Assembly (NCBI GenBank): GCA_000181795.3
Contig: CM012955.1
Span: 5,665,317 to 5,729,316, forward strand
Source: Trichinella spiralis
Taxonomy: Eukaryota > Nematoda > Enoplea > Trichinellida > Trichinellidae
Direction: 5' to 3'
DNA: 64,000 nucleotides
A program made the position numbers and the translations under genes. Positions 1-10,999 of the stretch are shown here, one piece after another. The notes beneath the pieces are model-generated. The model saw only the letters and a list, made by a program, of their open reading frames with translations, was not told the origin of the DNA and ran no database searches. Position 1 is the stretch's first letter. Each line of letters opens with the position of its first letter.

Positions 1-2085
1 ATCCACACGTTGAATAGAAATTGGCAATTCATGAACATCCGCATCCATCTCCACTTTGGTCATGTCGACGTCCAAAAAGCTGGAAAACACAGTCGCCATC
101 CATGAATGCACCAAGTCAACAGTATCTTGGTCGGTTTTCGATTTCACCACAAGAAATATCCATTCCAACGTCATGTTGAATGTCCGCATCAACAATGCAG
201 CACTGATACCGTATTCACCGTCTGACAAGTGGGCCACCGCCATGAAAACACAAAGAATTGCCTCGGCAAATTCATCTCGCTTTTCTGCCTTTTCCAAGTA
301 TTTCACCATAAGTGACAAAATTTCCACTGGTAAACCTGAATAAAAATTTTTTTTAATCGGCAGTAATTTTATTAAGAGCTTTTCAGAAAAGAAAAAATAC
401 AAATAATGACTGCAATATTCTTCCTACACGATTAATTAATTCATTCGTTCATTGAATCGACGCTAATTTTGAAAAATCAATATGCAATTCATATTTTTTT
501 GTAATTTCATACCTTTTTCAACAAGTTCTGGTGCAAATCTCAAAAAATTGCTCACAATAACAATCAACTTTGCCGGTACTTTCACTCGGTCATTTCCCTT
601 CACTTCCGTGAGACAATGCAAAGTGAACAAGACCAAATCTCGAATATAATCTGTAATACGAATAAAACTGTCCGCATTTTCCAAAGACCACTGCTCGTGC
701 AGAGGAAGCCACATCATCACTTCGAACACAAACTGGCAACAAGCTTGCATGCAGCATTGGAAATTTTCCGGAATGTTCACCAACGCAACTTCATACAAAT
801 ACTGTATTTCGATGGTACACATAGCCAGAACAGCTTCGAACAATTTTACATTGCTGACAATCCATTGAATTCCAATCACATTAGTCAAACAACCAGCGGC
901 TGTCACCGCTTCCAGACGTATACTTTCAGGTAAATTATTGCATAGCATCTTTCTAATCATCACCTTCACATCACTGATCCACGTAGCAGAAGTGCTATGA
1001 CCGCTGTGGTTGCTACGATCAAAGTTCCCGTATTGCAGAAAGAAGCTGTTGAAACGAGACAAATTCTCAATCATGATTTTCGGATCGGCTTTCATTTTGC
1101 CCACGATTAACTTCATAATCTTATTTGCCTTTGCACTGGACCAGTAACTTCCATCAAGCACTTTTTTCTCACATATATTCAAAGCGCAATTTATAATGTT
1201 ATTTGGCATTTTGTCGTAGACATTTTCAAATAAACAATACATTCGATCGAGCGAGCTGTTCGGAGCAGAGTTACTTTCGTACAACACTGCTAAGCAGAAC
1301 AAACCATCCGACAAAACTTCGGCGTTTTCCGGCTTATAGTCGCCAGCAATTCTAAAAATAAATCATAAATACCATGCTCGACTAAAATATTCTTATATCT
1401 CCAATGTATAAAAAATTAGTCAGCGCTTAATTCAAACTGTAAAAAAAAACTGCTAACATTGCAACAACTTGAATAAATTGCTTTGTGATGATTCACGCAA
1501 CAGGGCAATACGATGATTCATTTTCTGTTCACTGCATTTATTTATTATTCATCAACCATAAACAAACTTTGCAATTAAAATAAATAAATTAACGTGATAA
1601 ATGAATGCCAATTTATTACTTTTCGTTATTACTCTAAAAATTCTATTATTCTTCTAAATTCAAAGCTGCATTTCAAATTCAAAATAGCTGCAAAAATTGA
1701 AAAACGAAAATGACATTTTCACTTGTACCAAACGAAAGAAAAAAAAGAAACCAAAATATCCTTACTTTTCTACGCATTTTATCAAGTCTTTAAAACAACT
1801 GACAAATTTCTTTGAATTTGGCAGATTTTCTATAGATAGAAGTCGAGACAATATTGTCAATGCAGCAACGATGCCTTCTTCGGTATCTTCTCGTAAAAAT
1901 CGTTGCATAAATTCAACAGAAATCTTGTCGTAAATTTCACAAATAAAATCATCTGCGTTATCATCCGACATGAGCAACGGAATAGCGTTCAATGCTGCTA
2001 CAAGAGAAGTGTCATCATTGGCGACAGATAGCATTCGGCGACATTCTTCTACTTTCTCGCGCAGTGGAATATTTTTCTTGCTCAT
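1..2085 (-). CDS. NCDN-like: Neurochondrin-like protein, 5' part (runs off left edge)
   Basis: Three exons in consistent phase: 2085-1766, 1351-513 and 335-1 (continuing beyond the window). The start is the ATG at 2085. Donors are GTAAGG after 1766 and GTATGA after 513; acceptors are TTTTTAG before 1351 and TTATTCAG before 335. The product is an all-helical repeat-like protein with no membrane segment, signal peptide or catalytic motif that I can see. The N-terminal pattern (EECRRML, then VAALNAIPLLM, then an acidic stretch) and later stretches such as RLEAVTAAGC and EIQYLYEV recall the neurochondrin family, cytoplasmic proteins linked to neurite growth and G-protein or glutamate-receptor signalling. 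The match is from memory of family pattern, not a search. It could instead be another armadillo/HEAT-like helical protein. The exon structure is more certain than the name. The 3' end lies outside the window. Confidence 0.66.
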
Positions 2086-2984
2086 AATTGAAATCCTAAG
2101 ATGAAGTTAAAATATCAAAAATTTAACATGCACATTATCAAATTTCTTTTCCACTTTCACGACTGCACAAATAAACTTATTTTACACATATCTACAAACC
2201 ATACACACTTAAACGTATATTAATTAACGCAAAAAAATCAATTAAATATAATTTATAACTTTTGTTTGTGCTTAAAATGACAGTAAAACCAACGACTGTC
2301 AGCATATATTAACTCACAAAAAGAGAAAAGCAACAAAACCTACAGACAGCAAAGTGATTATCAAGTAAAATAGAAATGTACTAACAAATTTTGTTTTGCA
2401 GAAAACTTAGTCGTATTAAGATATTTCTAAAACTAAATGTTATGTTAAATTAAAAAAATACAATTATAATGCGAAAATCATGTGATATAATAATACTTGT
2501 TACAGTATGAAAATGGCAAACAGTACGAGAGTCTGGAAAAAAATATTGAAAATATTATATGTAAAAAATTATATTTATTATAAAATGAGTAAAAATTGTA
2601 TATTTCAAATATTGTAGCTTATCAAACAGCTTTAATGGGATACCATAACTTTACATGAAATTTTCGAGACGGAAACTTTGACCGATTTTGCGCTACTTTT
2701 TCCAAATGTGCTATACTATAAATTAATGGCATAATTAAAATATATTTAAAAAATTTAATTCCAGCTTAAAAGTTAAAAAATGCTTTGCAGAAATAATGTT
2801 TCTATGCATACATTGTAACCGATTTTGCAAAATGATTGCATCATCATTGTTTATCACTTGCATCAGCAGCTTCCGCCTTTTATATTTTATTCCAGTGTTG
2901 CTCCTGTATTACAATTATGAAATTATTTTTTAGACATAAAATGCAATAGAAAATTAGACTATTGTATAGTTTGTTATTTGAGTT
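2086..2984. other. AT-rich intergenic stretch, no gene seen
   Basis: This is the presumed 5' flank of the neurochondrin-like gene, next to the STAR duplication. It is strongly AT-rich with short open frames only. I see no recognisable coding, RNA gene or repeat structure. Confidence 0.6.
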
Positions 2985-3507
2985 TTTTGCCTTGAACAGC
3001 CCTGATGAATTGTCTAGAAAGTTCATAGCAAAAAACAGTATTGTGATATTTGATGCTAAAGCCTTCGTGAATATAAGAATTTCTTGGTCACATCGTCGAT
3101 TGAAGTGCATTAAATGTACGCAGATTGTGATTTCATTACATTTTTAAAAATGTCATTGCTGATAAAATTAAGATTTGTCAACTTCTGATTTGATTGATGC
3201 GTAACCAACTGATGATTATTTGGTTATTATTTTGTAATATATCCATAATATGTTTTTTAATGATAAAGTAGTTTTTGATATGTAAATTTCAAACAATTTA
3301 ATTGTACAAATTTAACTGTAATACAATATCAACAAGTATGTAAAAATTTCGATCGACGTATTCTGTAATAAGAACCAGTGTTTTGAAGAATATAATTTAT
3401 TAAATGATAGCCATCACCATGATCATGATCATAATCAATTATTGGAATGGTTCATTACCAAGAAAAATTAAAAATTACTTAATATTATATAAAATGAGTT
3501 TAAAAAA

Positions 3508-4026
3508 TCAATGAAAATGCATTATGCGATTTTCATAAGTTCCATTTCGAACTGCCAATTCTGCCATTTGCATTTGATAGACTATATCACGACCGTTAGC
3601 AGGAATACGAAGGACATCGTTTATGCATTTTTCTGCCAGATCAACCTTCCATCTTGCGACGCTTATATAATCCTCACTTGCGATGTAAACAATCACGTGA
3701 TCGTAGTTAACGGGATGCACATTAATGGAGCATTGGCAAAAGTGTTCCATTCTTTTGATCGTACTGCCCCGAGGACCAATTAATCTCATTTTCACGTTGT
3801 ACGGATAGCCTGGTTCAGAGATGTACAGTTCTCTGATGTAGTATACAAATATCCCAAAAGCTGGTGGTTGCACGACAGTAGTTCTAAAACATGGAAAAGT
3901 AAACAGCTCGTCGATGTAGTATTGCAAAAGCTTCTGATTCCGGTCTTCCGGCTTCTGATATTTAAGCATCGCCTCCATCTTCTTCTGGATGTCCAAAAGG
4001 TAACGCGAGTCGTTTACGGAGCTCAT
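3508..4026 (-). CDS. STAR-family KH-domain RNA-binding protein, tandem copy 1
   Basis: An intronless gene of 172 residues from the ATG at 4026. The frame stays open to 4086, but without an ATG. Order: a QUA1-like helical segment (about residues 6-40, with RYLLDIQKKMEAML), then a KH domain with the diagnostic RLIGPRGSTIKRME loop (about 80-95), then a QUA2-like tail ending in MQMAELAVRNGTYEN. QUA1-KH-QUA2 is the STAR layout (GLD-1, Quaking, Sam68), whose members dimerise through QUA1 and bind single-stranded RNA through KH plus QUA2. It lacks the long N- and C-terminal extensions of well-known members. It differs from copy 2 at a single residue (Gln here, Pro there, before PPAF). A TTTATT (AATAAA on the minus strand) at 3396-3401 is a plausible polyA signal. 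Target RNA unknown. Confidence 0.85.
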   Translation of the reverse strand: MSSVNDSRYLLDIQKKMEAMLKYQKPEDRNQKLLQYYIDELFTFPCFRTTVVQPPAFGIFVYYIRELYISEPGYPYNVKMRLIGPRGSTIKRMEHFCQCSINVHPVNYDHVIVYIASEDYISVARWKVDLAEKCINDVLRIPANGRDIVYQMQMAELAVRNGTYENRIMHFH

Positions 4027-4883
4027 GGCGCACGATGACACAACTACCAGCTTAATCGTACGGATTATGGTAGACTGACGCGTCAATCTTACCTGACAGT
4101 ATTTAAAACCTGAGGTTATTTAATTTAAAGTTTATTTAATAATATTTTAAAGAATATTTATTTTAAGTATTTAAAGATTCCACTTTAAAACGCTTTATAA
4201 AATATCATTAAAAACTGTAATTAATATTGTATTTATTATTATTATTTATTAGAACCTGATAATTTTTAATTATATTATGCAACATCAGGAGTAATATGGT
4301 ATGTAAATGTTCTGTCAACAATAGCTATATTCACTATTTTTTAAAATATTGGTATTTGAATTTGGCATGAACTGCCTTTATGAATTGTCTTGACAGTTCA
4401 TAGCAAAAAACAGTATTGTGATATTTGATGCTAAAGCTATCGTGAATATAAGAATTTCTTAATCACATCGTCGATTCAAGTGCATTAAATGTACACAGAT
4501 TGTGATTTCATTACATTTTAAAAAATGTCATTGCTGATAAAATTAAGATTTGTCAACTTCTGATTTGATTGATGCGTAACCAACTGATGATTATTTGGTT
4601 ATTATTTTGTAATATATCCATAATATGTTTTTTAATGATAAAGTAGTCTTTCATATGTAAATTTCAAACAATTTAATTGTACAAATTTAACTGTAATACA
4701 ATATCAACAAGTTATGTAAAAATTTCAATCGACGTATTCTGTAATAAGAACCAGTGTTTTGAAGAATATAATTTATTAAATGATAGCCATCACCATGATC
4801 ATGATCATAATCAATTATTGGAATTGTTCATTACCAAGAAAAATTAAAAATTACTTAATATTATATAAAATGAGTTTAAAAAA

Positions 4884-5402
4884 TCAATGAAAATGCATTA
4901 TGCGATTTTCATAAGTTCCATTTCGAACTGCCAATTCTGCCATTTGCATTTGATAGACTATATCACGACCGTTAGCAGGAATACGAAGGACATCGTTTAT
5001 GCATTTTTCTGCCAGATCAACCTTCCATCTTGCGACGCTTATATAATCCTCACTTGCGATGTAAACAATCACGTGATCGTAGTTAACGGGATGCACATTA
5101 ATGGAGCATTGGCAAAAGTGTTCCATTCTTTTGATCGTACTGCCCCGAGGACCAATTAATCTCATTTTCACGTTGTACGGATAGCCTGGTTCAGAGATGT
5201 ACAGTTCTCTGATGTAGTATACAAATATCCCAAAAGCTGGTGGTGGCACGACAGTAGTTCTAAAACATGGAAAGGTAAAAAGCTCGTCGATGTAGTATTG
5301 CAAAAGCTTCTGATTCCGGTCTTCCGGCTTCTGATATTTAAGCATCGCCTCCATCTTCTTCTGGATGTCCAAAAGGTAACGCGAGTCGTTTACGGAGCTC
5401 AT
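4884..5402 (-). CDS. STAR-family KH-domain RNA-binding protein, tandem copy 2
   Basis: The second tandem copy: 172 residues from the ATG at 5402, same QUA1-KH-QUA2 order and same GPRG loop as copy 1. By eye the reading frames differ at about three bases over 519, one non-synonymous (Pro for Gln before PPAF). The frame is intact, so both copies look usable. One difference lies just upstream: copy 1 has CAGGTAAGA about 65 bases before its ATG, a perfect splice-donor string, while copy 2 has CAGTTAAGA. If a 5' UTR intron starts there, copy 2 has lost it. No intron is needed for the coding part in either copy. Confidence 0.84.
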   Translation of the reverse strand: MSSVNDSRYLLDIQKKMEAMLKYQKPEDRNQKLLQYYIDELFTFPCFRTTVVPPPAFGIFVYYIRELYISEPGYPYNVKMRLIGPRGSTIKRMEHFCQCSINVHPVNYDHVIVYIASEDYISVARWKVDLAEKCINDVLRIPANGRDIVYQMQMAELAVRNGTYENRIMHFH

Positions 5403-5715
5403 GGCGCACGATGACACAACTACCAGCTTAATCGTACGGATTATGGTAGACTGACGCGTCAATCTTAACTGACAGTATTTGAAACCTGAGGTTATTTAAT
5501 TTAAAGTTTATTTAATAATATTTTAAAGAATATTTATTTTAAGTATTTAAAGATTCCACTTTAAAACGCTTTATAAAATATCATTAAAAACTGTAATTAA
5601 TATTGTATTTATTATTATTATTTATTAGAACCTGATAATTTTTAATTATATTATGCAACATCAGGAGTAATATGGTATGTAGATGTTTTGTGAATAATAG
5701 ATATACTGATTATTT

Positions 5716-8700
5716 TCTAAAATAAAAATTGTAATTATTGGACTCGTTTAAAATTGTCAAAAACCGTAATAGTTTACTAATACTGAAATATTTTATTGTA
5801 CTCGTCTATTATATGATTGTTTATGTATTTTTGATTGTAATAAGCTCCGTTTTATTTTATGACAGGTAATATAACTAATGAGGGGGTTTCAAAATTACAC
5901 AAAAATGTTCAATTTTATTGTTGTGCATTTTATTCGGTGAAAACAAAGAAAGAAAATTCCGCAGAAAAAAAAAATAATTAGCCACAGTTCAATAATGAGT
6001 TTGATATCCACATTATTAAAAATTATAATTTTTTAGAACAAATAATTAGATTCATTTAATAATATTAATTTAAATTTTCAAAATAAAATTTGAATTACTG
6101 TAGCATTAAGTGAAGACAGAAAATATTGTAAGAAAATGAAAAAAACGTAGACAAAGTGCATCTGCGCAGGCAGAATATCAACGAAGAACGTTTTGAGTGG
6201 AAAAAAGATTCGTAAATTCAAAACCGGTTTGCCATATTTTGTCGCCCGTAAATAACTACTGCGTAGTATCGTTCTTTTCGATAGTATGTTAATTTTTATT
6301 AATCGCATTTCTATCGTGGGCAAAAATATTTTATTAAAATTGAAATTACAAAGCCGACAAATAGATGGACGTTAAAAATCGCCCATCATTGTATCCAGCA
6401 TTGTGTTTACACTCGGTAGTAATGCGTAGTTTAGTGGGAAGCATTTTTGAAAACTTCCGCGTAACAACCAAGTTACAAACGGTTTATGATAATTTTTGGT
6501 TTTTCGACACTTCTTTATACTGGTATATTGGCGCATTTGTACGGGGTTGTTTTAAATTAAATTTATTTCATCAATGCAAATTTCCAGTTGTTTAAACTAA
6601 TCACTTCTACCGAACAGATCGGCTCGTTCACTTTTTATTATTAAAATTGTTGCATTGCATTGTTTGCTTTATCAATTCACAGTTCGCTATGGAATTTCCA
6701 AATTTGTCTAGTCGTTGAACAGTTAAATTTAAGATTATTTAATTCACTTTGAACGATTGATTATGAATAATAAAATATGCATTAAAAATATTTATTTCCA
6801 TTTCTATCAGTTTGTCTTCAATGTCCATTGTCGATTGAATTCTTCAATTACTCATGGCATTAGACTTGATTTTGTCGCAATAGATCAACTCACCGCTTGA
6901 TCCGTCCGGTTTTACAGTGAATTTTTCAAAGTTTCAACTCAACAAATTTTCAACAAACAAAACTCGCAATAAGATTTATTTAATTGCTATTTGATTTATC
7001 CACTAACATTTTAAAATTATCAATTTGCAACTTTTTGATATCACGAGATTCCAGTTTTGTTTAAATGATAAAACATCATGCATAATAATAGATGCACATG
7101 ATAGATAAATCTTCTGGATACTATATCCATCCGCCCCCGCCTCCCTATTAATTAGACGTATCAACGCCCTTGAATGCAGATACTGATAAAATAATGCAAC
7201 AGAAAGATGTTCAGCTAAGTGAATCTGCAATGCAAAGCTATGCCACAGATGCAGCGTGGTGAACCGGATCTGATTCTTTGGGTAGCTGGAAAATTTCTTA
7301 TCAAATCAGTCGATTATACAAATTGTTGTCGTTAGTCGAAATGAACAAAACGAAAATTTGCATACAAGGCGAATTTCAATTTTTTTTCATGTTTACAGTG
7401 ATGGAAAAAATCCATACAGAAAGCCGGAAGAGCCTGAAGAAAATTGATTTACTTTTATTAATTGAATGCGATTCATCGTTTATTGGACAAGTGAAATGAA
7501 AGCGATGGTTCTCAACAGGGAGAAGTGAATTTAGCAAGTAGCATTTTTTAAAATTTATTAGTACAGTGAAATGTTTAATAATTGGTTAAGTAAATTTGAG
7601 ATTACTGCATTTTCATTAAAAGAAAAAAAATTCAACGTTCAGTTTTTGTGCAGTCGAGAGTCGAAGAGAGGTCAGCGCACATTATGCAAATTAATTTTGT
7701 CTGGAAATTGTTTCACCAATAGTAATGTTTTCTCGACTGACGTCTGGTGGTGGAATTTTATATATTTTCTACGTATTAATAAATGAAAAGTAAATTATCA
7801 TTTATTTTTCAAAAATTCAAAAAATGGAATGAAAAATAATTGCTGTGAATGAATATTGTGCATGGCGTTGTGCGCAGTCAGCGTGACAAGTGCGCTGTTT
7901 GCTTCTTATGCAAATCAACATTGCCATGAAATAAACATGTCCATACTTGGCGTGCCTGTCTGTTTGAGAGAATTAACTCTTTTTAATTCAACATCCCACT
8001 TTTTATTATGGTGTTAGATAACAATATTAATTTGTGTTGAAAAATATTCCATAATTCAACATGAAAACTGTTGAATTGCGATATTTTTTTTCATTCGATC
8101 ACGTTTAATTTTTATTATTTTTCAATTGCCACAAAGTCGAGTTTTCTTCTCATGCACATCGAACATCAGATTGAACAACGCTTGCAGATTAGCGTCTGTT
8201 TGTTATGCAAATTAGCAGTCTGTTGAAAATTATTTTTCCACTCAATTGACTTAATTGCAACAATTGCGAAATATTTGAATAATTTAATTTTGTACATTTT
8301 TAAAATTGATATTCGCATTTGAAAATTTCAAATCGACTTTATTTTCCGACTGGTTCACTTTTTGTTTTTCGAATGTCCGTATTTTGGCGCGCATTTTATC
8401 TAGGTCATTTTTGAATTTTGAATGAAATCATTCGACACTAGTTCCACTTGTCAGTCAGCCTGAATTTCCAATTGTTTTTTAGAATATGAAAGACATACTG
8501 TAGATGAGTTTTGTTGTTTTTTTTGATTTTTTGAAGTTAATTATGGTGTGTCATTTTCTGATATGTACGTGGTTATTTTCAATCACCAATTGTGTAAGAA
8601 TGCTAAATTGCTAAATTGTGCTGTTCAAATTGATTTTTGTTTTTTTTGTGAGTTTCATTTGAAATCAGTTTAGGCTGATTAGAGTGCGATTGCAGCAGAA

Positions 8701-9481
8701 ATGCATTTCCATTTTAAAAAAAAGCCAAATGAGCCTGAAGAGACAATTTATTTATTTATTTATTGAAAATAATTCAATCAGTAGAACGCAAAAAAAGACT
8801 CAACTACCAATAAAGGCGCTTAGTTCGGTAAGATGCATGTTTTTTTGAGTTTGATTGTAATTTTTTTAAAATACAGCCGACAATAGATATTAAGTGTACA
8901 ATCGAGTAGTAGAATTGGATAATATGAAAGTGAAAACTAATACAGCATCTTGTAATTTCTGGTCCATTGTATGATATTCAGTTCAGTGGAATTGAATCTA
9001 CATCCGGAATTGTTTCTGGCCGATAGAGTAGAAATGGTGCAAAAAAGTACATTGGTTGCTTGAGAGAGAGAGACTTCAACTGCCTGCTACTGGATCATAG
9101 CAACAGTGAAGAGGACAAATATAATAATTGTCAAGTTATGGATGAATTAGTTAAGTTGAGGTCGAAAGGGGACTGTTGAAATTGCAAAGTCGAACTCTGT
9201 GTGTAGATTGTTAGGATTAAACAGACCATATCAGTGGATTGAAGATAGACTGAGGAGAAAAATAAATAATTGAAATTATCAGAAAAGATTTGGACGACAA
9301 TTTGTTTACTTGATTGTACATTTTTTTGTTTGAATTTTTGGAAGATTTGAAATTGAAAAAAAAAACAAAGAAAAAAGCAAATGATAAATCAAATTATATA
9401 GATTTTTAATGGGGATAAAGTGTTTTGAAATTTTCAAATTAAAGGTAAAAGATTCATTCGAACGGTGGGATAATGATTCAT
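5716..9481. other. Intergenic stretch, no gene recognised
   Basis: AT-rich DNA between the STAR duplication and the 3' end of the KCNQ-like gene. Open frames here are under 100 codons and show no recognisable family pattern or consistent splice context. Simple repeats include TTTATTTATTTATTTATTG near 8748 and GAGAGAGAGA near 9062. Confidence 0.5.
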
Positions 9482-10999
9482 TCATTGGGCAAGATTGGAA
9501 TAAGAAGAAGACGAAGAAGAAGAAGAAGAAGATTGGAATTGTTTCTGGATCAATGTTCGCTTCAATGTGGTGGCGATTTGTTCGGCATTCTGAGCCAAAT
9601 TGGTCATCCGGAGCAGTTTGATTTCCAACGTGGCAAGTCTGGTCAGTAGATCCGCTTCGGGTGGAATTTTTCCAACGGCCATTTCGAAACGGCTCAACAA
9701 TTTGTTCATCTCCTGCAGTTGTATGGCTTCACTTTCGGTCAATTGTTGCGACACGTCGGACAAGTCGCAGTATTGGCGGGTTTTTTTGAATTTTCGCTTG
9801 GCCGCGTAGAAACGCCAAAGCCAAATTGCGCTCAGCGTTAGCCTGTAGTGAGTTGGTATTGGTGAAATAGTGGATGTCGTTTCGGTTCGAAAAGTCGCGT
9901 CGAATGAAATGTCGCCGTTCGAATTCGTATTGGTCGATTCGAGACTGGTTTCTATTGGTCGGAAACGTTTCGGTCGACGTTTCGCCCAGACCGTTGTGTT
10001 CAACGAGGCGATCGTTGTCATTTTGGCTCGTACCGAGTCGACCAAACTCGATCGTCTGCGGCCACTGGTGGCGGTTCGTCGACTGGCCAGTTGGTGGGCA
10101 ATCAACTTTTCCAACATGGCCCAGTGGAAATTCGGTCCGGACGAACGACCGAAACGAACCGCCTGCGATCTCCACCAACACTGGATCACCGTAGCGGCCA
10201 AGGGGCGTTGTTTGGTTTGGAACTTTTTCAGCTCGTCATCTTGGACCATGCAGGCTAGACCGACGCCCAACACCGACGCGGGAATCGACGTCAACGCGAC
10301 CAGAACGAAACAAGCCAACGCGGTGGTCAATTTCGCCCACCAACTGTTGACGGCAATGTCGCCGTAGCCGACCGTGGAAAAAGTGACCACACCCCAGTAG
10401 AGCGCCTGACCGAAACTGGAAAAGGTTCGATTGTCGAATGGAATTGAATCGTTTTCGGAATTGTACACGACCGCGGCGACGAACAGCACGCCCAAAATGA
10501 TCAAATAGAGACTGGCGACCAGTTCGACCCTGTGCAAAGCGAACACGCGCCGTATCAGACGCCACGATACCGCCTGGCGGTCGACGTGAAATATGCGCAA
10601 AATTTGCAAGAAACGCAAATCGTCCGCCGACCAAACCTCGTCCAAAAAATTGCCCAAGGCGAGCAGCAGCGAAGCGCCCAAAATTGCCACGTCGAGCCAA
10701 AAGCGCCAATCGCGCATGTAGACCAGTCGACCGTTGGGACCACGGTAGTAGGGATTGACATCCAAAGACCAGATTCGCAACAACAATTCGACCAGCAGAA
10801 TTGACGTCAGGCCGACGTCGCAGACCAGCAGTAGATTTTTCTTGGGCAAATCGGTCTGGTCGACGTGGAACAAATTGCTGAGAAGAAAGTTGAACAAAAC
10901 GAAAACGAACACGGCCAACTGGTACGTGGCATGTCGTCCGTTGGTTGGTTTTTCCAAATAGCGATATATGAGACATTTTTGCCCTTGTTGTAAAAGCAT
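9482..10999 (-). CDS. KCNQ-like: KCNQ (Kv7)-type voltage-gated potassium channel, single exon
   Basis: 505 residues in one exon from the ATG at 10999. S1 to S6 occupy about residues 24-255. The S2-S3 region (GPNGRLVYMRDWRFWLDVAI) and S4 (RFLQILRIFHVDRQ, 129-142) are typical of Kv7, closest to KCNQ1. The potassium filter is TVGYGD at 209-214. After S6 comes an IQ-like calmodulin-binding helix (VIQCWWRSQA, about 271). The C-terminus has a coiled-coil-like segment and ends in a ten-serine run encoded by a GAAGAA-type repeat on the plus strand. Oddities: Asp126 where KCNQ1 has its first S4 arginine, PAS in S6 where Kv7 has PAG, a short N-terminus, and no introns in a gene family that is usually intron-rich. 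The DNA is GC-richer than its surroundings. An upstream exon adding N-terminal residues is possible, since no stop was found in the nine codons checked before the ATG. Confidence 0.9.
   Translation of the reverse strand: MLLQQGQKCLIYRYLEKPTNGRHATYQLAVFVFVLFNFLLSNLFHVDQTDLPKKNLLLVCDVGLTSILLVELLLRIWSLDVNPYYRGPNGRLVYMRDWRFWLDVAILGASLLLALGNFLDEVWSADDLRFLQILRIFHVDRQAVSWRLIRRVFALHRVELVASLYLIILGVLFVAAVVYNSENDSIPFDNRTFSSFGQALYWGVVTFSTVGYGDIAVNSWWAKLTTALACFVLVALTSIPASVLGVGLACMVQDDELKKFQTKQRPLAATVIQCWWRSQAVRFGRSSGPNFHWAMLEKLIAHQLASRRTATSGRRRSSLVDSVRAKMTTIASLNTTVWAKRRPKRFRPIETSLESTNTNSNGDISFDATFRTETTSTISPIPTHYRLTLSAIWLWRFYAAKRKFKKTRQYCDLSDVSQQLTESEAIQLQEMNKLLSRFEMAVGKIPPEADLLTRLATLEIKLLRMTNLAQNAEQIATTLKRTLIQKQFQSSSSSSSSSSYSNLAQ

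Larger units (their letters stand above)
2985..5715. repeat. Head-to-tail tandem duplication, unit about 1.37 kb
   Basis: Copy 1 runs about 2985-4340 and copy 2 about 4360-5715. Offset is 1375 bases at the left part and 1376 after a one-base insertion near 4711. Matching landmarks are the stretch beginning GTTCATAGCAAAAAACAG (3020 and 4395), the palindromic ATGATCATGATCAT block near 3420 and 4796, the STAR gene, and TTATGCAACATCAGGAG near 4275 and 5651. Non-coding flanks are as similar as the coding part, so this is a recent segmental duplication or a pair kept alike by gene conversion. Divergence rises at both outer edges. Confidence 0.92.

Noticed and set aside
3511-5159. Plus-strand 90-codon open frames opposite both tandem STAR genes
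   Set aside because: Antisense mirror of the KH genes; duplicated only because the whole unit is duplicated.
10236-10976. 246-codon minus-strand open frame overlapping the KCNQ-like gene
   Set aside because: Different frame of the same strand, Arg/Ser/Phe-rich with no domain; shadow of the channel gene.
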